Source: JABMNT01 sp048262255 (GTDB taxonomy: Bacteria > Pseudomonadota > Alphaproteobacteria > Rhodospirillales > Casp-alpha2). Taken from it: DNA of 64,000 nt. This document shows positions 52,875 through 60,556 of the stretch, one piece after another (position 1 is the stretch's first letter; each line of letters starts with the position of its first letter). The position numbers and the translations under genes are program-made. The stretch lies in the NCBI GenBank assembly GCA_048262255.1, contig JBLXFH010000006.1:62001-126000 (forward strand). Reading direction: 5' to 3'. The notes beneath the pieces are model-generated. The model had not been told where the DNA came from. It ran no database searches and was given only the letters and a program-made list of their open reading frames with translations.

Positions 52875-53735
52875 TCAGTCAGCCGGAAGCCGGTAGGTCT
52901 CAATCGCAGTCTGGCGGTAAAAGCTGAGTTGTTCATCAACGCTGGTGCCAATTAACACGTCATCAAGCAGATCGACCCAGCTCGGGTAGGCGTGACTGAG
53001 CACGGAAACCGGCCAGTCGCTGCCGAACATCACCCGGTCGAAGCCGAAGCAGCCAATGGTATGGGCCACATAGGGTTTGATTTCGTTTGCCGACCAGTTG
53101 TTGTGGTTGGCTTCCGTGATGACGCCCGAGACCTTACAGACCACGTTTGGCAAGCGCGCCAGTTCCCGCATCTGGCGTTTCCAGGGCTCCTCAAGGCCGT
53201 GTTTGATACCCGGTTTGCCAATATGGTCGAGGACAAAGCTGACATCGGGGCAGCGCTTGACCAGCTCAATGGCGAAGGTTAGGCCCCAGTGTTTGACGCA
53301 GATATCAAAACAGAGATCATATTTTGGTAAAAGCTGTAGCGCGGCCAGGAAGTCCGGTTCCAGACAGAAACCCTGATCCATCTCGTTCTGCATAAGATAG
53401 CGAATCCCTTTAACGGTCGGATTTTCCTTGAGTTTGATCAGGTCCTCTTCAACCGCAGGCCCTTTGACCAGCGGCGCATGAGCGACAGAGCCGCATAACC
53501 GCGGGTTTTCGTCGGCTAGGGACTGGATCCAGGCCGCTTCGTCGAGATGCAAGCCGGGCGCGACATCCACCTCGGCAAAAACAATTTTTTCAACAATCAC
53601 GGGTCCGCAGGCCGCGTCATAGTCATTGAGGTTATGGGTCTTGTTGATTTTCGGAACCGCATCCAGCCAGCCATAGCGTAGGCGGTCCACATCAAACAGA
53701 TGGACATGACTGTCGACAATCGGAAAATTGGGCAT
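52875..53735 (-). CDS. Amidohydrolase-2 family hydrolase
   Basis: A 286-aa TIM-barrel metal hydrolase related to L-fuconolactonase and 2-pyrone-4,6-dicarboxylate lactonase. It has VDSHVHLFD (metal-binding His pair) near the N-terminus, VSFVLDHIGKPG, NVVCKVSGVITE and RVMFGSDWPVS with the conserved aspartate. The C-terminal ending FYRQTAIETYRL is typical. The substrate is unknown. It converges on prpE with 6 bases between stops. Confidence 0.85.
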   Translation of the reverse strand: MPNFPIVDSHVHLFDVDRLRYGWLDAVPKINKTHNLNDYDAACGPVIVEKIVFAEVDVAPGLHLDEAAWIQSLADENPRLCGSVAHAPLVKGPAVEEDLIKLKENPTVKGIRYLMQNEMDQGFCLEPDFLAALQLLPKYDLCFDICVKHWGLTFAIELVKRCPDVSFVLDHIGKPGIKHGLEEPWKRQMRELARLPNVVCKVSGVITEANHNNWSANEIKPYVAHTIGCFGFDRVMFGSDWPVSVLSHAYPSWVDLLDDVLIGTSVDEQLSFYRQTAIETYRLPAD

Positions 53736-53899
53736 CTGTGTCCCCTGAAGCCAATATTTTATCGTTATATATGGATTTAATCATAATCCGCAAAAAACAG
53801 AAATGCCAATTCTCCTCGGGTCTTTCTTGCCAAAGCGCGAGCGGTTACTGTATCGGGCAAACATATGATGTCCGTCTCACAGATTATAGGTGCCTATCC

Positions 53900-54715
53900 G
53901 TGTCACTTGAACAACTGGAAATCCGTGGTTTCAGCCCTTTGGTGCGCTTGCGTGCCCATATAGTCGAGCGATTGGTGCAGGCCAAGAACCGCCAGGCGGA
54001 AGTGACGCTGAGGCGCATTCCGACCCTGTGGCAGGCGCTGGAGGACTACGCCAAAGGCTCATCGGTGACCGGCGCGTCCATGTCTGACTATCTGACGCTC
54101 TACGAACAGGTGCGTCAGCGCAAACCGAAAGAAATCCTGGAGTTTGGCACAGGCTTTTCAACTGTTGTCCTCGCTCACGCTTTGCTGGCCAATGAAAAAG
54201 ACGGTGCACCACTGGGACGCATAACCTCAATGGAAGAAGACGCGGGCTGGACGGCGACGGCTCAGGGCAATCTCCCTGAAAATGTGGCGCATCTGGTAGA
54301 GATTGTGCACAGCCCGAAAGTTGACGGATTCTATAAGATGTTCCGCGGCGTTCAGTATACGGAAATCCCGGAGCGGGATTATGATTTTGTCTTTTCCGAT
54401 GGCCCGGAGCGCCATTCCCTGGTCAATGGCGACAAACTGTTTGACCTCGATCTGATCCAGATTGTTCGTAAATCCGAAACACCCATATTCGCCGTTGTCG
54501 ATAACCATTATCTGACCTTCTACGTTCTGCAAAAGGTCTTTGGTACAAAACTGGCCCGTTACAGCGTGCGCCACCGTTTAATGTTTGTCGGTCCGGTCAG
54601 CAAGCACGATGTCCGCCATTTGCGAAAGGAAATCTTCGTTCCCGATTTGCGGGTGGCGGGGGAGGTTGAGTTCAAGCTTCGCATGGCGCTGGACGATGAA
54701 TATACGTTCGACTGA
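53900..54715 (+). CDS. Class I SAM-dependent methyltransferase-like protein
   Basis: 271 aa from GTG 53,900, which has AGG 9 bases upstream. The frame is open from 53,738, but its first 54 residues are cysteine-rich, unlike a real N-terminus. The middle contains KEILEFGTGFSTVVLAHALL, a variant of the SAM-binding motif (E/D-x-G-x-G), then SMEEDAGWTATAQGNL and YDFVFSDGPERHSLVNGDKL. The fold is probably a Rossmann methyltransferase; the substrate is not known. It converges on trcR with a bidirectional terminator between them. Confidence 0.7.
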   Translation: MSLEQLEIRGFSPLVRLRAHIVERLVQAKNRQAEVTLRRIPTLWQALEDYAKGSSVTGASMSDYLTLYEQVRQRKPKEILEFGTGFSTVVLAHALLANEKDGAPLGRITSMEEDAGWTATAQGNLPENVAHLVEIVHSPKVDGFYKMFRGVQYTEIPERDYDFVFSDGPERHSLVNGDKLFDLDLIQIVRKSETPIFAVVDNHYLTFYVLQKVFGTKLARYSVRHRLMFVGPVSKHDVRHLRKEIFVPDLRVAGEVEFKLRMALDDEYTFD

Positions 54716-54750
54716 AACTATTGGCGGGATTTGCGTCACCAACAAAAAAA

Positions 54751-54777
54751 CGCCCGGTCAGATGTCGCTGCCGGGCG
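54751..54777. terminator. Bidirectional terminator between methyltransferase-like gene and trcR
   Basis: CGCCCGG and CCGGGCG pair around a 13-base loop. Seven A precede the stem and TTTTTTTG follows it, so it works for transcripts from either side. Confidence 0.85.
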
Positions 54778-54801
54778 TTTTTTGTGTTCAGATGTTATAA
54801 C

Positions 54802-55464
54802 CTATTCTGCGGTCTCGGTCGCCGGTTTGCCAAACACGCCTTCAACAGTGTGCTCTTTGGGCGCTGCCTCCTCTTGAGGAGCTGTCGCATGCGGGACAAT
54901 GCCGTCCGGTGCCGTGGCGGCGCCTGGGGTATGGACTGTGCCTGCGCGCGCGCGGGCGATGGCGACAAGACGTTCCAGTTCTTCACCTCGGCACAAACCC
55001 AGACCGACCGGGTTTTGCGGTTTGATATTCGGTGTGTTCCAGTGCGAGCGGTCGCGGATGGAGCTGATCGTTGGCTTGGTGGTGCCAACCAGTTTCGAGA
55101 TTTGCGCGTCGCTTAACTCGGGATAATTTTTGACCAGCCAGGCAATGGCGTTAGGGCGGTCCTGCCGTTTGGAAACAGGCGTATAGCGTGCACCTTTTCG
55201 CTTGGCACGGGCTTCCGGAACATCACTTTTCGACATTTTCAAAGAGGCCATCGGGTCGCCTTCGCAACGCAGGACTTCTTCTGCTGTCAATTCGCCTGCG
55301 GCAATCGGATCAAGGCCCTGCATTCCGGTCGCGACTTCGTCATCGGCAATGGCCTGAACTTCAAGCTCATGCAAACCACAAAACTCGGCAACCTGCTCAA
55401 AAGAAAGCGTTGTATTATCAACAAGCCAAACAGCTTTTGCCTTTGGCATCAACGGATGCGCCAT
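54802..55464 (-). CDS. trcR: TrcR (DUF1013) family transcriptional regulator
   Basis: A 220-aa protein of the DUF1013 family, conserved in Alphaproteobacteria. It starts MAHPLMPKAKAVWLVDNTTL and contains FEQVAEFCGLHELEVQAIAD and a second helix-turn-helix-like region, AIAWLVKNYPELSDAQISKL, followed by GTTKPTISSIRDRSHWN. TrcR proteins have been linked to cell-cycle transcription in this class. The Pro/Ala-rich C-terminal ~45 residues are variable. It is a single gene with its own terminator. Confidence 0.9.
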   Translation of the reverse strand: MAHPLMPKAKAVWLVDNTTLSFEQVAEFCGLHELEVQAIADDEVATGMQGLDPIAAGELTAEEVLRCEGDPMASLKMSKSDVPEARAKRKGARYTPVSKRQDRPNAIAWLVKNYPELSDAQISKLVGTTKPTISSIRDRSHWNTPNIKPQNPVGLGLCRGEELERLVAIARARAGTVHTPGAATAPDGIVPHATAPQEEAAPKEHTVEGVFGKPATETAE

Positions 55465-55577
55465 AATCTTTTTCCCATTCCAGATGTTTTTGCACCAATC
55501 ACGGATGACCAGTGATCGTTTGCGGCCCTTTATAGCCCCGGTTTTGCCGCCGGGTCAAACAACGAAAGGCCATATCT

Positions 55578-56573
55578 TCATATCGTGAGCATGATTTTTC
55601 CAATGTGCTGGCTCGATTCCATCAGGGCATGGGCTTCGGCGGCCTGATTGAGCGGGAAAGTCTTGTAGATAACCGGCTTCATTTTGCCGGAAGCCAGCAA
55701 CGGCCAAACGGTTTCTTTCAGAGCTTTTGCAATTTCGCCTTTTTTCTCAATGGATTGGGGGCGCAGGGTGGAGCCCGTAAGGGTCAGGCGCTTGAGCATC
55801 ATGTGCATGAAATTGACCTCAACCTGTGGGCTTTGCAGGAATGCGATCTGGACCAGACGACCGTCCGGCGCCAGGGATTTGATGTTTCTTGGTATATAGT
55901 CGCCGCCGACCATATCGAGGATCACATTAACGCCTTTGCCGCCGCCAAATTCCCGCGCTGCTTCGACAAAATCTTCCTCACGGTAATTAACGGCCCGTTC
56001 CGCGCCCAATTCCAGACAGGCCTGGCATTTTTCGGCGCTCCCTGCTGTGGCAATGACCCGGGCGCCTAACTGATGGGCCATCTGGATGGCGGTTGTGCCT
56101 ATGCCGCTGGAGCCGCCATGAACCAACAGGCTTTCGCCGGGCTGCAGAGCACCACGACCAAACACATTGGTCCAGACCGTGAAATAGTTTTCGGGCAGGG
56201 CAGCAGCCTCAATCATTGACAGACCGTCGGGTACGGGCAGGCATTGGGGCTCGGGAGCGGCTACATATTCCGCATAACCGCCACCAGCGACCAATGCTGT
56301 CACCTTGTCGCCTATGGCCAGTTTCTGTACGTCTGTGCCCAACTGCACGACTACGCCGGCGACTTCCAGGCCGGGGATATCTGTTGTGCCTGGAGGGGGT
56401 GCATAATTCCCAAGCCGCTGGATGCAGTCCGGGCGGTTTACGCCTGCCGCTTCAACCTTGATCAACACTTCCCCGGTGCCTGGGACGGGCAGGGGGCGTG
56501 TTGCCGGTTTGAGCGCTTCCGGTCCGCCGGGTTCAGGTATGTCTATGCAGTTCATCATCTCTGGAAGCGTCAT
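55578..56573 (-). CDS. NAD(P)H quinone oxidoreductase, zinc-independent MDR family
   Basis: 331 aa. It has the medium-chain dehydrogenase fold of quinone oxidoreductases (PIG3/QOR type): N-terminal GroES-like domain with AAGVNRPDCIQRLGNYAPPP and IPGLEVAGVV, then the Rossmann segment LLVHGGSSGIGTTAIQMAHQ. NVILDMVGGDYIPRNIKSLA and the end SSQHIGKIMLTI are typical. The structural zinc cysteines of alcohol dehydrogenases are missing. It reduces quinones or reactive carbonyls with NADPH. It is divergent from the DUF1192 gene. Confidence 0.92.
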   Translation of the reverse strand: MTLPEMMNCIDIPEPGGPEALKPATRPLPVPGTGEVLIKVEAAGVNRPDCIQRLGNYAPPPGTTDIPGLEVAGVVVQLGTDVQKLAIGDKVTALVAGGGYAEYVAAPEPQCLPVPDGLSMIEAAALPENYFTVWTNVFGRGALQPGESLLVHGGSSGIGTTAIQMAHQLGARVIATAGSAEKCQACLELGAERAVNYREEDFVEAAREFGGGKGVNVILDMVGGDYIPRNIKSLAPDGRLVQIAFLQSPQVEVNFMHMMLKRLTLTGSTLRPQSIEKKGEIAKALKETVWPLLASGKMKPVIYKTFPLNQAAEAHALMESSQHIGKIMLTI

Positions 56574-56670
56574 TGCCGGGTCCTTTTACCATCTGTTTGA
56601 TTCAACTCCCTCGTATCTAGTAGGTTGTTGCGTATCAGACAAGACAGCAAAGGAAGAAGGGAGGCTGGAT

Positions 56671-56856
56671 ATGGATTTCGACGAACTGGAGCCGGTTAAA
56701 AAGAAAAAGCCTCTGAAAGACCTGCAGAGTCTGTCGATTGAGGCGCTGGGCGAATATATCGAGGAACTGGAGGCCGAAATCGTGCGAACCCGAGATGCCA
56801 TCGCCGTCAAGGAAAAGGCCCGGGAAGGCGCGGAAAGCTTTTTCAAAAAGCCTTGA
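56671..56856 (+). CDS. DUF1192 small protein
   Basis: A 61-aa protein from ATG 56,671, with GGAGG 6 bases upstream. It starts MDFDELEPVKKKKPLKDLQS and continues with SIEALGEYIEELEAEIVRT, the DUF1192 pattern: a short basic linker and a coiled coil. The function of the family is unknown. The frame is open upstream, but only this part matches the family. Confidence 0.88.
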   Translation: MDFDELEPVKKKKPLKDLQSLSIEALGEYIEELEAEIVRTRDAIAVKEKAREGAESFFKKP

Positions 56857-56868
56857 AACGGGGCGGCA

Positions 56869-57096
56869 TCAGGGGGCGTTGGTTCGGCGTCGTGAGCGTA
56901 AAAACAAAAACCAGCCAATCAAGCCAAAGAGCAGAACTATCACCAGCCAGCCGGCGCGCGGCCCGAACGGGCATTTTGAGCCTTTCGGCGGTAACCAGGT
57001 GCCGCCACTTGCCGAGGTAATGACATGCAGGGTTGGAATCACCAACCAAATAATCAGAATTATCCAGGCCGTTGCAGGGGTCATAAGCGCGACCAT
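56869..57096 (-). CDS. Small two-helix membrane protein (hypothetical)
   Basis: A 75-aa frame with two hydrophobic helices: TAWIILIIWLVIPTLHVI and WLVIVLLFGLIGWFLFLRS, the latter followed by RRR. The WIILIIWLVIP and GWFLFLRSRR pattern resembles small inner-membrane proteins related to the PLDc_N type, but the family is not certain. No clear ribosome site is seen at either the Met at 57,096 or that at 57,084. It converges on the DUF1192 gene. Confidence 0.5.
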   Translation of the reverse strand: MVALMTPATAWIILIIWLVIPTLHVITSASGGTWLPPKGSKCPFGPRAGWLVIVLLFGLIGWFLFLRSRRRTNAP

Positions 57097-57370
57097 AAGC
57101 GGTTTTACAATGGAAAACCAACGTTATGTCGATTAAGAAATTGGGACTTCCAGTTGGCTGTTTTCGAGGGTTTGCGGGCTTTCTCTGTGCTTATAACTCT
57201 CTGTAACAGGCCCGACTTTTACGATTTTGGTTATATGGCTGATCTATTTTTAAAAAATCAAATTCTCCTGTTGACCAAGACGGACTTGTCTTAGTACAGT
57301 GCCTTCGCAGCTTAGCTGAAAGAAGACATTTCAGGCGAGTTTAACAGGGACGTGGTGTTAAAAAAATCAG

Positions 57371-57394
57371 AGGGCTGTCGGTAACGACAGCCCT
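57371..57394 (-). terminator. Second, weaker terminator downstream of hsp20
   Basis: AGGGCTGTCG and CGACAGCCCT form a perfect 10-bp stem with a GTAA/TTAC loop. On the minus strand the stem is followed by CTGA and then seven T, so the U run is displaced by four bases. Confidence 0.5.
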
Positions 57395-57456
57395 TAATTA
57401 ATTGGCGCTTTCCATTTGTGGCCCGGTTTTTTCCGAGAATACAGACTTAAAAAAAA

Positions 57457-57481
57457 GCGCGCCCCACAATAGAGGGCGCGC
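57457..57481 (-). terminator. Terminator after hsp20
   Basis: GCGCGCCC and GGGCGCGC pair around a 9-base loop. On the minus strand eight T follow directly. It stands about 30 bases after the hsp20 stop. Confidence 0.85.
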
Positions 57482-57509
57482 CTTCGGCATATCTGACGAG
57501 GGGGAGGCG

Positions 57510-57962
57510 TCAGGCAGCCTTTTTATGCTCAAGAGCTTGTGTTGCGATGTTGATTTTGCGCGGTTTTTTCTCTTCTGGAACTTCTCTGACAAGTTCGATC
57601 GTCAACAATCCATTGCTTAGGTCCGCTCCGGTGACTTTAATATGGTCCGCGATTTCAAAGCGCCGTTCAAAGGCTCTGCCAGCAATGCCGCGGTGCAGAT
57701 AACTGACGTCCTGATTGTCGTCGCTTTCGAGCTTTCCGGATACAACAAGCGTGTTTTCGTGGGTTGTGATGTCCAGATCCTTGTCCTTGAAACCGGCGAC
57801 AGCAAGGGTAATTCGGTATTGGTCATCGTTGACCTGTTCAATGTTGTAAGGCGGGTAAGCCTGAGCGTTTGAATCCCATTCAGAAGCGGTTCTCATGAGC
57901 TGCTGAACGCGGTCGAAGCCAACAGAGTGACGGAACAAGGGGGATAAATCGAGTGTACGCAT
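57510..57962 (-). CDS. Small heat shock protein Hsp20 (IbpA-like)
   Basis: A 150-aa alpha-crystallin chaperone that holds unfolded proteins. The start MRTLDLSPLFRHSVGFDRV is the class-A IbpA-like beginning. YNIEQVNDDQYRITLAVAGF, the alpha-crystallin core with RGIAGRAFERRFEIADHIKV, and LSNGLLTIELVREVPEEKKP with the C-terminal IN(I)A-type anchor are present. Start 57,962 fits family N-termini and lies 9 bases from AAGGAG. The ATG at 57,968 is only 3 bases from it. An RpoH-like promoter and a ROSE-type leader control it. Confidence 0.93.
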   Translation of the reverse strand: MRTLDLSPLFRHSVGFDRVQQLMRTASEWDSNAQAYPPYNIEQVNDDQYRITLAVAGFKDKDLDITTHENTLVVSGKLESDDNQDVSYLHRGIAGRAFERRFEIADHIKVTGADLSNGLLTIELVREVPEEKKPRKINIATQALEHKKAA

Positions 57963-57968
57963 AGCCAT

Positions 57969-58081
57969 ATTCTCCTTAATGAGCGACATGGATCACGAGG
58001 CTGCAAAATTGCCAACCTCAACAATTATGCCCGGAATCTCGGGCGGTTCAGTCGGTGAACCCTCAATAGGCATTCACTAAC
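57969..58081 (-). promoter_or_regulatory. ROSE-type RNA thermometer in the hsp20 leader
   Basis: Three hairpins can form in the ~115-base leader: GGTTCA/TGAACC (58,045-58,061), GCCCG/CGGGC (58,029-58,044) and a start-proximal one (57,965-57,991). In the last, UCGCU (57,982-57,986) faces AGGA of the ribosome site (57,973-57,976) across a 5-base loop, and CCAU pairs with AUGG at the start codon. UYGCU opposite AGGA, with one bulged G, is the defining feature of ROSE elements of alphaproteobacterial small heat shock genes. Heat would open it and free the ribosome site. Confidence 0.7.
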
Positions 58082-58088
58082 AGAACAG

Positions 58089-58117
58089 ATGTAGGAAGAT
58101 TGATTTTTGCCCGCAAG
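58089..58117 (-). promoter_or_regulatory. RpoH-type heat shock promoter of hsp20
   Basis: The minus strand shows CTTG (58,114-58,117), 18 bases, then CCTACAT (58,089-58,095). This differs by one base from the alphaproteobacterial RpoH consensus CTTG-N17/18-CYTATNT. The predicted start near 58,082 gives a long leader, as needed for the ROSE element. Confidence 0.65.
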
Positions 58118-58141
58118 GGGGAAGGCGGAAAAAATGAAAGG

Positions 58142-60001
58142 TTATTCGGCGGCAGCCAGTTCGGCTTCCCGCCAGACAACTTCATAGAGAGTCGGGTCTT
58201 CATCAAACCCCTTCATGGCGTAACCGCCCCGGTTGATGAATTTATAATCTTTGCCGACGCAAATGCCGCGAACGATATCGGAAACGAAAATTTCATCGGC
58301 CTGGGCCTTGTCAACAATCCTTGCCGACATCTGCACGACGGTGCCGAACAGGTCGTTGTCCTCGGCAATCGGTTCTCCGGCGTTTAGGCCTATTTTCAAA
58401 TGCAGGGGTAAATCCGGGTTCTGCTGGTTGTGGATCATCGTCTGGCGCTGCATCTGGATCGCCGCATCAACACTGTCGGTAATGCGTGAGAAAGAGGCCA
58501 TGATCCCATCGCCCGTATGTTTGATCTCTTTGCCATTGCAGTCCGTCAGGGCATCACGCACAACCCGGTTGTGCGCACGGACAACCTTTTGCGCTCCGGC
58601 ATCCCCGAGGGACTGGGTCATCGCCGTCGAGCCGGCAATGTCGGTGAAAAGAACCGTAACCGGCCCGGCCTGCTCGGCTTTCTGTTTGGGTTTATTCCAT
58701 TCCTGCAGGGCGCTTTGCATATGCCGACCGGCGGCGTCTTCATCCTGATAATAGGTGTTCATGGCATTGCGTCCCGCCTGGAACATTTGCATGTAACGGG
58801 GATCCTGCATCAGATAATCTTCATATTTTCCGGCGAAAGTCGAGGCATGGGATTTTTTGAAGCCCATCACCCGAACGCTATCGGCCAAAACCTTGTCGCG
58901 CGATTTGATGTCGAGGTTGCGTGTCTGGGCCAGGGTTTCACAAGCGCCAGCCAAAAACAGATTCACGCCGAATTTATTAAAATTATCGAGTTTCTTATGG
59001 TCGGCATTTGCGCCATCCAGAGTATTTGTCAGAAATTCCATCATGTATTTTTTTTGTTTTTCTGCATGTGGCGACAGGGTCTCTACGGCTTCGCGTCCGT
59101 CGACGTCCAGAGTGCCATCCTGTTTGCCCGCCTCATCACCGGAAATGGCAGCTTTCAAGCGTTCATCCGTCGCTGATTCCTCAGCTGATTTTTGCGCATC
59201 GTCGATTTTGAATTCGTCAATACCATCCATGGCCTTATCAAGGTCGCTCTGGTTTTTCTGGGCGGCCGACATCCCCGGCTTGTTGGCATTAGCCTGAGCC
59301 GTTTGCGCATTTTTTGCAGCCCGTGCTTTTTTTGCCTTTTCCCTGGCTTCGCGTTCACTGAGGGTTGTCCCCTTGAGTTGGGTAACAGCAAGACTGGCGG
59401 CGCTCAGAATAAATGTGGAAACAAAAACGATGAACAGGACGTTGGATTCAAAATTCCCCTGCATGCGGTTGCCGAACAGAATGGTTCCGTGCAACACATT
59501 GGAGGTGACAACTGTAAAGATTGCGGCCAAAAGAATGCTGACCAGTGTGACGACCAGCAGTTTTGTTAAAAGCCCGACAATGGTTGTTTTTTTACCTGAG
59601 GTCTTTTTTTTCTTTTTCTTTTTTGGCGCGTCTTCAAAATTATCGTCACCCCAATCGTCCGAGCCAAAGGAGCCGCCATATTCATCACCATCGTCGTCTT
59701 CGTCTGCCGCATCCAGCCAACTGTCCTTATTGCCGCCAGAAGCAGATTCCGTTTCTTCGGTACTGGTATCACGGCCCGCCGCGGGAATAACGGCGCTTTT
59801 GTAAATGACATAGTCGCGATGGGTGCTCTCCGCCGGATCATAAACCTCGCGGATCACTTTTACGGCGTCAATACCAGGCTGACGATCAAGCTGTTTGCCT
59901 TCTTCAACGGCCATTTCTTTCTGCCCGGATTCAAACTGGGCATGAATACTCCATCGGCTGCCTTGGAGGACATGAACTTCATAGTGGGTCTGGATCGGCA
60001 T
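58142..60001 (-). CDS. Membrane-bound class III adenylate/guanylate cyclase
   Basis: 619 aa from ATG 60,001, with GAGG 5 bases upstream; a TTG 21 bases earlier is less likely. Order: a small N-terminal domain (PIQTHYEVHVLQGSRWSIHA), a very acidic stretch, seven lysines, two membrane helices (around LLVVTLVSILLAAIF and VLFIVFVSTFILSAAS), a charged Ala/Lys linker, and a helical domain of unknown type (DNFNKFGVNLFLAGACETLA). The catalytic domain has VTVLFTDIAGSTAMTQSLGD, KHTGDGIMASFSR and LKIGLNAGEPIAEDNDLFG. Both metal aspartates are present, so activity is likely. cAMP is the expected product. Confidence 0.88.
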   Translation of the reverse strand: MPIQTHYEVHVLQGSRWSIHAQFESGQKEMAVEEGKQLDRQPGIDAVKVIREVYDPAESTHRDYVIYKSAVIPAAGRDTSTEETESASGGNKDSWLDAADEDDDGDEYGGSFGSDDWGDDNFEDAPKKKKKKKTSGKKTTIVGLLTKLLVVTLVSILLAAIFTVVTSNVLHGTILFGNRMQGNFESNVLFIVFVSTFILSAASLAVTQLKGTTLSEREAREKAKKARAAKNAQTAQANANKPGMSAAQKNQSDLDKAMDGIDEFKIDDAQKSAEESATDERLKAAISGDEAGKQDGTLDVDGREAVETLSPHAEKQKKYMMEFLTNTLDGANADHKKLDNFNKFGVNLFLAGACETLAQTRNLDIKSRDKVLADSVRVMGFKKSHASTFAGKYEDYLMQDPRYMQMFQAGRNAMNTYYQDEDAAGRHMQSALQEWNKPKQKAEQAGPVTVLFTDIAGSTAMTQSLGDAGAQKVVRAHNRVVRDALTDCNGKEIKHTGDGIMASFSRITDSVDAAIQMQRQTMIHNQQNPDLPLHLKIGLNAGEPIAEDNDLFGTVVQMSARIVDKAQADEIFVSDIVRGICVGKDYKFINRGGYAMKGFDEDPTLYEVVWREAELAAAE

Positions 60002-60200
60002 TGGCCCCTCATCAATTAGCAACCATAATCAGTATCCGGATAAACTTAATTATCACAGTGGGATAACGGTTTCACCTAATCAATAACAAACAATAGCAAG
60101 ATAATAAACTTTTTGGGTAAAAAAAGGCACCCATTTGTTCAATATTAGCAAAACGCAAATTCGACGACAATTGGCTTAATGGTAAGTGAAAATGGTTAAG

Positions 60201-60226
60201 AAAAAACGCCCGGTAGGGCGTTTTTT
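60201..60226. terminator. Bidirectional terminator after rpmE
   Basis: AAAAAACGCCC and GGGCGTTTTTT pair around GGTA. T runs are available on both strands. It lies 54 bases after the rpmE stop and between rpmE and the cyclase gene. Confidence 0.85.
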
Positions 60227-60279
60227 AAATCTTACAGGTCCGTCTTTACGAAACGAACACAAAAAAACAAAGCAAATGC

Positions 60280-60504
60280 TTAGTTTTTGAGGCCCAGGTT
60301 TGCAAAGCGCTTGTTGAATTTTGCCAGCTGCCCGCCGCTATCAAGCAGACGATGAACACCGGTCCAAGCCGGATGGGTCTTCGGATCGACGTCCAGTTTG
60401 AGGACGTCACCTTCACTGCCCCATGTCGAACGGGTCTCGTAGGTTGAGCCATCGGTCATTTGAACCGTAATGGTATGGTAATTTGGATGAGTGTCTTTTT
60501 TCAT
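60280..60504 (-). CDS. rpmE: 50S ribosomal protein L31
   Basis: A 74-aa protein starting MKKDTHPNYHTITVQMTDGS. The start at 60,504 is preferred because GGAG lies 7 bases upstream; the ATG two codons earlier is 1 base from it. The zinc-binding CxxC of some L31 proteins is missing (C-minus type), as in most Alphaproteobacteria. HPAWTGVHRLLDSGGQLAKF and NKRFANLGLK are conserved. Confidence 0.97.
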   Translation of the reverse strand: MKKDTHPNYHTITVQMTDGSTYETRSTWGSEGDVLKLDVDPKTHPAWTGVHRLLDSGGQLAKFNKRFANLGLKN

Positions 60505-60556
60505 AATCATGCTCCGGAAATCAAGGCGCCCTATATATGCGAGGTTTCCTTGTTGA

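Larger units (their letters stand above)
57097..57509. other. Intergenic region with two hairpins, no gene seen
   Basis: No convincing gene lies here. The right half holds two tandem hairpins, listed separately, that end the hsp20 transcript. On the plus strand a TTGACC at 57,271 is followed by weak -10 candidates only, so a small RNA is not supported. Confidence 0.5.

Noticed and set aside
57271..57370. Possible small RNA starting after TTGACC and ending at the 57,371 hairpin
   Set aside because: No good -10 box at 16-18 bases, and the T run of the hairpin is on the minus strand, so it serves hsp20 instead.
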